Source: Chitinophaga pinensis | GTDB taxonomy: Bacteria > Bacteroidota > Bacteroidia > UKL13-3 | Reading direction: 5' to 3' | Assembly (NCBI GenBank): GCA_945875195.1 | Contig: CAMCJW010000197.1 | Location: 1 to 5,729, forward strand | DNA length: 5,729 bases | In this document: positions 1 to 5,729 of the stretch, piece after piece | Position numbering within the stretch: the stretch's first letter is position 1 | Layout of the letters: every line of letters begins with the position of its first letter | Translations under genes and position numbers: made by a program | The notes under the pieces: generated by a model | Database searches by the model: none | What the model was told of the DNA's origin: nothing | What the model saw: only the letters and a program-made list of their open reading frames with translations

Positions 1-1
1 C

Positions 2-511
2 CATGATCCAATTAATATAGATGCAAATTTTGAAGCATATTCAAAGGAAAATACACAGCTTGCAATTGATTTATTAGAAACCTATCAAAAGGCATCACTT
101 GTTTTAACTACAAAAATACATTGTGCTCTTCCATGCATAGCATTGGGAGTTCCGGTAATGTTAATACATCCTGATCCAACTGATCCTAGGTTAGATGCTC
201 TGCATGCTTTGATTCAGGTGATTTCTTACAAACAGTTTAGTAAACTTAAAAAACTTCCAATTGCTAAGGTCAATACCAAAAATTTATTGGCATTACAAAA
301 CAGGCTGAACACCTTAACAAATATGGCAGTTGCAGAGAATGGCAATCCATTTAAAAGTAGTAAACATCCAGAATTAATTTTTAAGGGTAAATATTATAGG
401 GTTGTTTCAAACTTAACTGCCACTGCTGTAAAAATGTTTTGGAAATTTGGCTTAAACAAAAACCAGTTTGAAAAAGTATTTGGCCAAGCGTATTTAAATG
501 AAAAAAACTAA
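2..511 (+). CDS. Polysaccharide pyruvyl transferase family protein, C-terminal part (5' truncated by window edge)
   Basis: The reading frame is open from the first complete codon at base 2 to the TAA at 509-511, giving 169 visible residues; the true start lies upstream of the window. Residues 31-53 (ASLVLTTKIHCALPCIALGV then PVM) match the conserved C-terminal core of polysaccharide pyruvyl transferases, normally of the form 'hhhTSRhHxxhxxhxxGxPh', including the invariant-type His40 and the G49-P51 turn. These enzymes are related in fold to GT-B glycosyltransferases and move a pyruvyl group from phosphoenolpyruvate to a sugar hydroxyl, forming a ketal on cell-surface glycans; some relatives have other roles. 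Lys38 stands where Arg is usual. The tail after about residue 75 is lysine-rich and not diagnostic. An internal TTG at 143 could be read as a start but would cut through the core motif, so it is not used. The last 14 bases overlap the next glycosyltransferase gene, which supports a role in the same glycan pathway. Family assignment is fairly sure; substrate is unknown. Confidence 0.8.
   Translation, partial: HDPINIDANFEAYSKENTQLAIDLLETYQKASLVLTTKIHCALPCIALGVPVMLIHPDPTDPRLDALHALIQVISYKQFSKLKKLPIAKVNTKNLLALQNRLNTLTNMAVAENGNPFKSSKHPELIFKGKYYRVVSNLTATAVKMFWKFGLNKNQFEKVFGQAYLNEKN
498..511 (+). other. 14-bp gene overlap (pyruvyl transferase end / glycosyltransferase start)
   Basis: The ATG of the glycosyltransferase lies 14 bases before the end of the upstream gene's TAA, in a different frame. 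There is no purine-rich ribosome binding site ahead of it, only TATTTAA, the A/T-rich context common in Bacteroidota. Translational coupling is the natural reading but is inferred. Confidence 0.7.
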
Positions 512-1565
512 GACCCTAATTTATGTAACACAATTGCTCGAATCAGGCGGAATTGAAAGTCACTTGAAGGAGTTTTGTAGGAACATGAATTCTGAGGAAA
601 TGGAACTCTCTTTGATTGTTGGGTATTATAAAGGGGATAACAAAACTAAAGTGTATTACCAATCAATTTGCAAAAATGCTTGGTTCATACAATCCAAATA
701 TGCTCCAATACGACTGCTTACTTTGCTATTAAAGATTTGGTTTTTAAGGAGGGAACAATTTGAAACACTTTATACAAATGGGCAAGGAAAAAGTATTTGG
801 CATGTAGGTAAATTACTTGGCAAAAAAATTCATTGGGTACACCACCATCATACCTCTGGCGATGAATTAGACCAAGCTAGTTGGCCAAATGAATATAGTT
901 TGGCTATGAAAAAGTGCCAAGCTGTAATAGCATGTGCTAAGCCAAATGCCTTAAATATAGCTCAAGTACTTGGGAAAGATGTATTAAATATACCATGCTT
1001 TTCAGTTAGTCTTGAACCTAAAAAAAATGAATATCCCGCAGCAGGGAGAGTTAATTTAGGATATTATGGTAGGCTAATCAAAGAAAAGGGCATTGAGTTG
1101 ATGTGTAAGTTATCTCAAGACAAAGATTTAACGGAGATTGACTTTTATATTTGGGGCAAAGGGGCAAATTTTCCACCTGCTTATTTTAATGAATATCCAA
1201 TTAATTATATGGGTCATTTTTCATCTACAGAGGCTTTGAATGGGATAATTCAAAGCCTCGATGGATTTATTCTTTTGAGTGAACATCCAGAGGGATTACC
1301 CATAAGTTTATTAGAGGTAATGAGTTCGGGCTTACCTTGGCTTGCTACCAATAAAGGAGGCATACATGATTTAAGTATTGATCCGAACCTTAATATGATT
1401 ATATCATCAGATACGGATTATGCATCCATTAAAAGGCATTTACTCAATTTTGTGGCTAGCATAAAAAACGGAAATACAAATAGACTACAGCAAATTGAAA
1501 AATACCAATTAGAATATGCTGTTAAAGCGATCAAGAACCAATGGCAAATAGTTTTAGGACATTAA
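498..1565 (+). CDS. Glycosyltransferase family 4 (GT-B fold)
   Basis: This 355-residue protein is a normal length for a retaining family 4 glycosyltransferase, which transfers a sugar from an activated donor to a lipid-linked acceptor at the cytoplasmic face of the membrane. The N-terminal Rossmann half begins with a beta strand and a glycine loop (LIYVTQLLESGGIESH, Gly17-Gly18), the acceptor-side signature of the family. A histidine cluster follows at 112-118 (HWVHHHH) with TSGDELDQ just after it. The C-terminal donor half starts near residue 186 with GYYGRLIKEKG, giving the phosphate-binding Arg192 and Lys197. It then carries the EX7E motif, Glu265 to Glu273 (EGLPISLLE), followed by the usual SSGLPWLAT segment. 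The ATG at 498 is preferred because it places the first beta strand right at the N-terminus. It overlaps the previous gene by 14 bp, suggesting coupled translation. A strong codon-aligned inverted repeat lies inside it at 1230-1259. Donor and acceptor sugars cannot be told from sequence. Confidence 0.9.
   Translation: MKKTKTLIYVTQLLESGGIESHLKEFCRNMNSEEMELSLIVGYYKGDNKTKVYYQSICKNAWFIQSKYAPIRLLTLLLKIWFLRREQFETLYTNGQGKSIWHVGKLLGKKIHWVHHHHTSGDELDQASWPNEYSLAMKKCQAVIACAKPNALNIAQVLGKDVLNIPCFSVSLEPKKNEYPAAGRVNLGYYGRLIKEKGIELMCKLSQDKDLTEIDFYIWGKGANFPPAYFNEYPINYMGHFSSTEALNGIIQSLDGFILLSEHPEGLPISLLEVMSSGLPWLATNKGGIHDLSIDPNLNMIISSDTDYASIKRHLLNFVASIKNGNTNRLQQIEKYQLEYAVKAIKNQWQIVLGH
1230..1259 (+). repeat. 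Perfect 12-bp inverted repeat with 6-nt loop inside a glycosyltransferase gene
   Basis: The left arm GAGGCTTTGAAT (1230-1241) is the exact reverse complement of the right arm ATTCAAAGCCTC (1248-1259), separated by GGGATA (1242-1247). Pairing stops outside the arms. Both arms fall on codon boundaries (Glu-Ala-Leu-Asn, then Ile-Gln-Ser-Leu), covering residues 245-254 of the enzyme. No run of T follows, so it is not a standard intrinsic terminator. It could form a stable hairpin in mRNA or a cruciform in DNA; any role is unproven. Confidence 0.85.
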
Positions 1566-1572
1566 CAAAAAG

Positions 1573-2817
1573 ATGGTAGTATTATCACATCCTACGGGAA
1601 ATGAATTTGTGAGATATGCTGCATCAGGATTAATTCAGGCTCAAATACTGCAATCTTTTTTTACAAGTATTGCATGCTTTGAAAACGACTTTTTATATCA
1701 AATGGGTGGTTTTTCAAAATTTTCAGAATTAAGAAAACGAGTATTTGATACCAATTTGAAACCATATACAAAAATTAATCCATACCATGAACTCATGCGC
1801 CAATTAAGCATGAAAATGAATTGGGATGATTTAATAAGACATGAGTTTGGTAAATTTAGTGTAGATGGAGTATACTCAAATCATGACAATTGGGTAAGTA
1901 AAAAATTAGCTAAACAGCAATATAAAGGTGCTAAAGCCATTTATGCTTATGAGGATGCCGCATTACAATCCTTTATTAAATCAAAACAAATTGGCCTAAT
2001 TAATTTCTACGATTTATCAATTGGGTATTGGCGCATGGGAAGCAAAATATTAGCAATTGAAAAAGAACGCAAACCACTTTATGCCAGCACACTCACTGGG
2101 TTGTTAAATTCTGAATATAAACTTGCAAAAAAGGATGAAGAATTGGCGCTTGCTGATAACATAATTGTGGCAAGTAGTTTCACAAAAGACACGCTAAATT
2201 TATATCCAAACCAATTAAATAAGGTAACTGTTATTCCTTATGGGTTTCCTGAAGTTATAGATAGAAAACAAATAAAAGAAAAAGATAACAAACCATTAAA
2301 ATTGTTATTTGTAGGCGGTTTAACACAAAGAAAAGGTATTGCCGAAGTGTTTGATGTTGCCAATTATTTTGGTAAACACATAGAGCTTACCGTAATTGGA
2401 CGGAAAACTACGAATGAATGCATTGAACTAGATAATAACTTAAAAAAGCATAGCTGGATTCCAAGTTTACCTCACCACGAAATATTGGAACAAATGCAGC
2501 GCCATGACGTGTTATTATTTCCATCTATATTTGAAGGATTTGGAATGGTAATAAGCGAAGCCATGTCGCAGGGAATGCCAGTAATAACAACAAATCATAC
2601 CGCGGGAAAAGATTTTATAATTCATGGCGAAAATGGTTGGATTGTAGAACCAGGCAATTCAAATGCAATGATTCAAATAATTCAAAATATTATTGATGAC
2701 AGAGAACATTTGGCGCAAATCAAAACGAATGCTCAAAAAACTGCCAGAGAGAGGCCGTGGCACAAATATGCAAATGAGCTAGCTTTATTTGTAAAACAAA
2801 ATATTGGTAATGAGTAG
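1573..2817 (+). CDS. Glycosyltransferase family 4 (GT-B fold)
   Basis: This 414-residue protein has the two-domain plan of family 4 glycosyltransferases. The N-terminus (VVLSHPTGNEFVR) replaces the common GG loop with an HPTGN-x-x-V-R stretch that I associate, from memory, with a distinct glycosyltransferase subgroup. Residues 124-128 (YAYED) and the region up to about 200 form the rest of the acceptor half, ending in DNIIVASSFTKDTL. The donor half begins near 243 with LKLLFVGGLTQRKG (conserved Lys254). It reaches the EX7E motif at Glu321-Glu329 (EGFGMVISE), followed by AMSQGMPVITT and then HGENGWIVEPGN, the loop that normally caps the nucleotide-sugar site. The EX7E and KG positions predict a retaining, nucleotide-sugar-dependent cytoplasmic enzyme; the sugar is unknown. 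The ATG at 1573 follows the previous stop by 7 bp. The stop TAG lies inside the start region of the next gene, so it sits in the middle of a tight operon. The family call is firm. Confidence 0.92.
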   Translation: MVVLSHPTGNEFVRYAASGLIQAQILQSFFTSIACFENDFLYQMGGFSKFSELRKRVFDTNLKPYTKINPYHELMRQLSMKMNWDDLIRHEFGKFSVDGVYSNHDNWVSKKLAKQQYKGAKAIYAYEDAALQSFIKSKQIGLINFYDLSIGYWRMGSKILAIEKERKPLYASTLTGLLNSEYKLAKKDEELALADNIIVASSFTKDTLNLYPNQLNKVTVIPYGFPEVIDRKQIKEKDNKPLKLLFVGGLTQRKGIAEVFDVANYFGKHIELTVIGRKTTNECIELDNNLKKHSWIPSLPHHEILEQMQRHDVLLFPSIFEGFGMVISEAMSQGMPVITTNHTAGKDFIIHGENGWIVEPGNSNAMIQIIQNIIDDREHLAQIKTNAQKTARERPWHKYANELALFVKQNIGNE

Positions 2818-3871
2818 CAGCAGAAGCTTTGGTTTAGATATACTCAGGACATTAGCAATTGGATTTGTATTGTTGGCCCATTTTGCCAAAGTATTTGATA
2901 CAATTGGCTTTTGGGGAGTTGAATTATTTTTTGCATTAAGTGGGTTTTTAATAGGAAAAATACTATGGGAAAATTATAATTCAAGCAAAATATACAACAT
3001 AAATTTGGTTATCAATTTTTGGAAACGAAGATGGTGGCGCACTGTTCCCAATTACTATTTATTTTTGGTAGTTATGGTAATATTTCAATGGTATTTGAAT
3101 AATAAACTAACTGAAATCACAACAATTATTAAATCGATATTTTTTATACAAAATTTTATTGGAAGAGAAGAAGAGTTTTACAGTGTTTCTTGGAGTTTGT
3201 GTATTGAAGAATGGTTTTATTTGTTATTTCCATTATTACTTTTACTATTATCATATTTAAATTTTTCAAAAAAAATGACATTTATTGCTACCCTATTTTT
3301 CTTCATTTTATCATCAATTTTTATACGATATTATCTAATTGAGCAACATGTTGGTCATTCATTAAGAGGAATTACATTAGCTAGAATAGATGCGATAGTT
3401 TATGGAGTAGCAGCAGCGTTTTTTATTCAAATAAAAAAGCACAGCAAAACCTTACCAAAATATATGTTATTACTTGGCTGTGTCGTTTTATTCTATTGTG
3501 TAAAACAAGTTCATTTTTCGAAAATACAATACGAACAAATTAGAAGTGGCCAATTATTTTTGATGTTAACACCTATTGCTTTTGCTTTAATAATGCCTGA
3601 AATAGAAAAAATCAATTTTACATTTAAACATTTGAATTGGTTGAAAATTAGTATACAAAAAATGAGCCTATGGTCTTATTCTATCTATTTAAGCCATATT
3701 CCTATTATGTTTTTTATATATCATATCACATCTGGCATTAGAATAAATGAAATTGGCAACTTGATATCTAAATTACTTGGATTGTTAGTCACAGTTGTAA
3801 TTTCCGCCATATTATTCAGGTACTTTGAAAAACCATTAACAAATAAAAGACCTTCTGAGTTAAAAAGTTAA
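2810..3871 (+). CDS. Acyltransferase 3 family membrane protein (probable polysaccharide O-acyltransferase)
   Basis: Read from the ATG at 2810, this is a 353-residue polytopic membrane protein of the acyltransferase-3/OafA type, which acylates (most often acetylates) hydroxyls of surface glycans. Key motifs, in order: RSFGLDILRTLA at 5-16 with Arg5, Asp10 and Arg13; His24 at the end of the first membrane helix, the expected catalytic histidine; GVELFFALSGFLIG at 36-49; FWKRRWWRTVPNYY at 70-83, the usual basic RxxR-P-YY segment; WSLCIEEWFYLLFP at 128-141; ARIDAIVYG at 191-199; SYSIYLSHIP at 289-298; and RYFEKPL at 337-343. About ten hydrophobic segments are visible. A TTG at 2804 in the same frame would add only two residues; the ATG is preferred. 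It overlaps the upstream glycosyltransferase by 8 bp, with that gene's TAG lying within this gene's first codons. No extra SGNH domain is fused at the C-terminus. The acyl group and target sugar cannot be read from the sequence. Confidence 0.92.
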   Translation: MSSSRSFGLDILRTLAIGFVLLAHFAKVFDTIGFWGVELFFALSGFLIGKILWENYNSSKIYNINLVINFWKRRWWRTVPNYYLFLVVMVIFQWYLNNKLTEITTIIKSIFFIQNFIGREEEFYSVSWSLCIEEWFYLLFPLLLLLLSYLNFSKKMTFIATLFFFILSSIFIRYYLIEQHVGHSLRGITLARIDAIVYGVAAAFFIQIKKHSKTLPKYMLLLGCVVLFYCVKQVHFSKIQYEQIRSGQLFLMLTPIAFALIMPEIEKINFTFKHLNWLKISIQKMSLWSYSIYLSHIPIMFFIYHITSGIRINEIGNLISKLLGLLVTVVISAILFRYFEKPLTNKRPSELKS

Positions 3872-3879
3872 ATATCAGT

Positions 3880-5193
3880 TTGAACAGCAAAAATTTAAAT
3901 ACTACCAACAATTTAACAAATATTAGAAATGGCATTTGGTTGTATTTTTTATTACTAATATTTGAAGGAGCTATTCGTAAATGGTTATTACCTCAATTGG
4001 CAAATCCAATATTATTAGTAAGAGATCCTTTGGTGATTTACTTACTCATATCTGCAAGTTTTAATAGAATTGTTTTTTTAAATAGTTATCTATTTTACAC
4101 TTTTTGTATTTGTATAATAAGTTTTATGGCTACAATGTTTGTAGGACATGGAAATATTTTTGTTGCTATTTATGGTTTAAGAATTTTTTTACTTCATTTT
4201 CCAATGATATTTTTAATAGGAACTGTTTTTAACAAAGAAGATGTAATAAAAATGGGTAAAGTAGTTTTATATTTTTCTATACCAATGGCAATTTTAATTG
4301 TTATACAATTTTTTAGTCCACAAAGCGCATGGGTTAACAAAGGAATTGGCGATTCTATTGGTGGTGGATTTAGCGGGGCAATGGGTTATTTAAGACCACC
4401 TGGAACCTTTTCATTTACAAGTGGAATAACTTCTTTCTTTAGTTTAGTGGCAGTATTTGTTTTTTATTTTTGGATTGAGTCGCCAAAAATAAACAGAGTA
4501 ATTTTATCATTCGCTACAATAGCTCTTTTAGCTTCCATTCCATTTTCAATTAGTAGAAGTTTGTTTTTTCAGATATTAATCATCTCTGCTTTTGGCATTA
4601 TAGGTTCAAATAGGATTAAACTATATAATAACAAAATTGCAATTATGGGTTTAGGAATTGGTATATTAATTACCATATTGAGCTTATTTGATATTTTCTT
4701 AATTGGAGTTGAAGCTTTTTCTAACAGGCTTGAAAAGGCTAATACATCCGAAGGTGGATTTGAATCCGTTTTTCTTGATAGGTATTTAGGTGGGTTAATA
4801 AATGCGCTAAGTTCATCAAGCTTCCAACCTTTTTGGGGATACGGCATAGGTTATGGCACAAATGTTGGAAGTAATATTTTAACAAATAAAAGTACATTCC
4901 TTATTTCGGAAGGGGAATGGGGAAGATTAATAGGGGAATTAGGTCCAATACTTGGATTAGGAATAATCCTAATAAGATTATTAATGAGCATAAGACTAAC
5001 TTCTTGGGCATGGCATTATTTAAAAATAAATGATATTTTACCTTGGCTTATATTATCATTTACACTTTTAATTTTGCCTCAAGGCGGCTGGTCACAACCT
5101 ACTTCGTTGGGATTTAGTGTATTGGTAACTGGTTTATTAATTGCATCATTCAAATCAAACAATTTAACTGAAAATTCAATTGAAAAACGTTAA
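3880..5193 (+). CDS. O-antigen ligase/polymerase-like (Wzy/WaaL-type) polytopic membrane protein
   Basis: This 437-residue protein is strongly hydrophobic with roughly twelve predicted membrane segments and one long polar stretch at about 278-352, the layout of O-antigen polymerases and ligases. Supporting details are EGAIRKW at 29-35 and LVRDP at 46-50 near the N-terminus, RPPGTFSFTSG at 172-182, SRSLFF at 225-230, and the polar loop with WGYGIGYGTNVGSN (319-332) and EGEWGRLIGELGPILGLG (344-361), whose glycines and acidic residues recall the Wzy_C region. Such proteins join undecaprenyl-linked units into a polymer, or attach the finished glycan to lipid A core or another acceptor, on the periplasmic side. 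Sequence alone cannot decide polymerase versus ligase. The start is a TTG: an upstream stop at 3856-3858 leaves no in-frame ATG or GTG before it, and the next ATG (residue 83) would remove two membrane segments and the EGAIRKW motif. It sits 8 bp after the acyltransferase and overlaps the next glycosyltransferase by 14 bp. Confidence 0.77.
   Translation: MNSKNLNTTNNLTNIRNGIWLYFLLLIFEGAIRKWLLPQLANPILLVRDPLVIYLLISASFNRIVFLNSYLFYTFCICIISFMATMFVGHGNIFVAIYGLRIFLLHFPMIFLIGTVFNKEDVIKMGKVVLYFSIPMAILIVIQFFSPQSAWVNKGIGDSIGGGFSGAMGYLRPPGTFSFTSGITSFFSLVAVFVFYFWIESPKINRVILSFATIALLASIPFSISRSLFFQILIISAFGIIGSNRIKLYNNKIAIMGLGIGILITILSLFDIFLIGVEAFSNRLEKANTSEGGFESVFLDRYLGGLINALSSSSFQPFWGYGIGYGTNVGSNILTNKSTFLISEGEWGRLIGELGPILGLGIILIRLLMSIRLTSWAWHYLKINDILPWLILSFTLLILPQGGWSQPTSLGFSVLVTGLLIASFKSNNLTENSIEKR
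5180..5193 (+). other. 14-bp gene overlap with TTG start (ligase-like gene end / third glycosyltransferase start)
   Basis: The proposed TTG start of the last gene lies 14 bases before the end of the TAA of the ligase-like gene, the same overlap length as at 498-511. The upstream context AACTGAAAATTCAA is A-rich with no clear ribosome binding site, so initiation probably depends on ribosomes finishing the upstream gene. This is inferred from the arrangement only. Confidence 0.6.
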
Positions 5194-5729
5194 GGTAATT
5201 TTGGTTGGAAACTATTCAAAAGACAAACAAGTTAGCATGAACAGTTTCCTAAATATTTTAGCTTTGGGTTTAAAAAAAGAGCAGTATGAATTCGAGATTT
5301 GGAAGCCTTTGATTTGCTTTGGCATTTATTTAAATAATACTAATAAAGGCATAGGTAAATGGTTTGGATATATTGATAAATACATACTTACTCCCATTTA
5401 TTTTTATTTAAGGGTTCTGAGTAATAAATTTACCAAAGCAAATTATGTTTACCATATTTGTGACCATTCAAATGCTATTTATCTTACAAATTTTCCTAAC
5501 AGGCAAACCCTCATTACTTGTCATGATGTTATTGCAATTAGAGGTGCTTTAGGTTATAGAGATGCCTATTGCGAGGCCAGCAGTTTTGGGAAAATATTGC
5601 AAAATCAAATTCTTAAAAATCTGAAGAAAGCACAACATATAGCAATGGTTTCATCTAACACTAAAAATCAGTTTTTTGAAATTGCACCTTCAAAAATCAA
5701 TCAGCAAGGAATAAGTGTTATTCATAATG
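5180..5729 (+). CDS. Glycosyltransferase family 4, N-terminal part (3' truncated by window edge)
   Basis: An open frame runs from a TTG at 5180 to the right edge without a stop, giving 183 complete codons. The protein begins MKNVKVILVGNYSKDKQVSM, a beta strand and loop typical of the N-terminal acceptor half of GT-B family 4 enzymes. It continues with VYHICDHSNAIYL, then TLITCHDVIAIRGALG (the 'TCHD' step after a core strand), and then IAMVSSNTKNQFFE and ISVIHN, where the N-terminal half usually hands over to the donor half. The catalytic donor domain with the EX7E motif must lie beyond the window, so activity cannot be confirmed here. The TTG is chosen because the first in-frame ATG (5237, residue 20) would delete the first beta strand; an in-frame CTG at 5168 is a weaker alternative. 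The gene overlaps the upstream membrane protein by 14 bp. It would be the third glycosyltransferase of the locus. Confidence 0.85.
   Translation, partial: MKNVKVILVGNYSKDKQVSMNSFLNILALGLKKEQYEFEIWKPLICFGIYLNNTNKGIGKWFGYIDKYILTPIYFYLRVLSNKFTKANYVYHICDHSNAIYLTNFPNRQTLITCHDVIAIRGALGYRDAYCEASSFGKILQNQILKNLKKAQHIAMVSSNTKNQFFEIAPSKINQQGISVIHN

Noticed and set aside
143..145. TTG at 143 as start of a 122-residue protein
   Set aside because: The frame is open to the left edge and the upstream codons encode the conserved pyruvyl transferase motif, so this is an internal leucine codon of a truncated gene.
470..801. 15-bp direct repeat GAAAAAGTATTTGGC at 470-484 and 787-801
   Set aside because: It is A/T-rich, lies in two unrelated coding contexts without flanking similarity, and a repeat of this length is not surprising in an AT-rich window of this size.
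1230..1259. Inverted repeat as an intrinsic terminator
   Set aside because: No U tract follows the stem, and it sits inside an intact gene with further co-directional genes downstream.
2804..2809. TTG at 2804 as start of the acyltransferase
   Set aside because: An ATG two codons downstream gives the same protein with a normal start and the usual short N-terminus before RSFGLD; the TTG adds nothing.
4569..4847. 92-codon open frame on the minus strand
   Set aside because: It lies wholly inside the well-supported ligase-like gene on the other strand, has no recognisable protein features and no start context; it is a shadow of AT-rich membrane-protein coding.
4956..4973. 7-bp inverted repeat ATTAGGA / TCCTAAT in the ligase-like gene
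   Set aside because: Short stem, low GC and no T tract; expected by chance in this composition.
1..5729. Defence system, CRISPR array, mobile element, tRNA or rRNA
   Set aside because: No regularly spaced repeats, transposase or nuclease motifs, cloverleaf-like sequence or rRNA-like segment was seen; practically all bases lie in the six polysaccharide genes.

Overview
The window is a 5.7-kb slice of a surface-polysaccharide (O-antigen, capsule or exopolysaccharide) biosynthesis cluster. All six genes are on the + strand and packed end to end. The DNA is very AT-rich, leucine is mostly TTA/TTG, no strong Shine-Dalgarno sequences are visible, and the stretches before starts are simply A/T-rich. 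Together with the protein types, this points to a member of the Bacteroidota, such as a Flavobacteriia- or Chitinophagia-like organism. That placement is an inference from style, not from a marker gene.

Layout: (1) the 3' end of a polysaccharide pyruvyl transferase-like gene (2-511, 5' end outside the window); (2) a family 4 glycosyltransferase (498-1565); (3) a second family 4 glycosyltransferase (1573-2817); (4) a membrane acyltransferase of the acyltransferase-3/OafA type (best start 2810, to 3871); (5) a polytopic membrane protein of the O-antigen ligase/polymerase (Wzy/WaaL-like) type (3880-5193, TTG start); (6) the 5' end of a third glycosyltransferase (from a TTG at 5180, running off the right edge). 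The junctions are 14-bp overlap, 7-bp gap, 8-bp overlap, 8-bp gap and 14-bp overlap. No internal promoter or terminator is visible, so this is most simply one transcript with coupled translation. No stretch of more than 8 bp lies outside a gene.

Working together (inference): the cytoplasmic glycosyltransferases would add successive sugars to a lipid-linked repeat unit. The pyruvyl transferase-like protein and the acyltransferase would decorate it with pyruvate ketals and O-acyl groups. The polytopic protein would then polymerise the units or ligate the glycan to its acceptor on the periplasmic side. The initiating sugar-phosphate transferase, the flippase and the nucleotide-sugar genes are not in the window and would be expected in the flanks.

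I found no sign of a new kind of system. The most unusual sequence-level object is a perfect 12-bp inverted repeat with a 6-nt loop inside the first glycosyltransferase gene (1230-1259), exactly aligned to codon boundaries. The next most notable points are the two successive TTG starts, one of them on a gene cut by the window edge.
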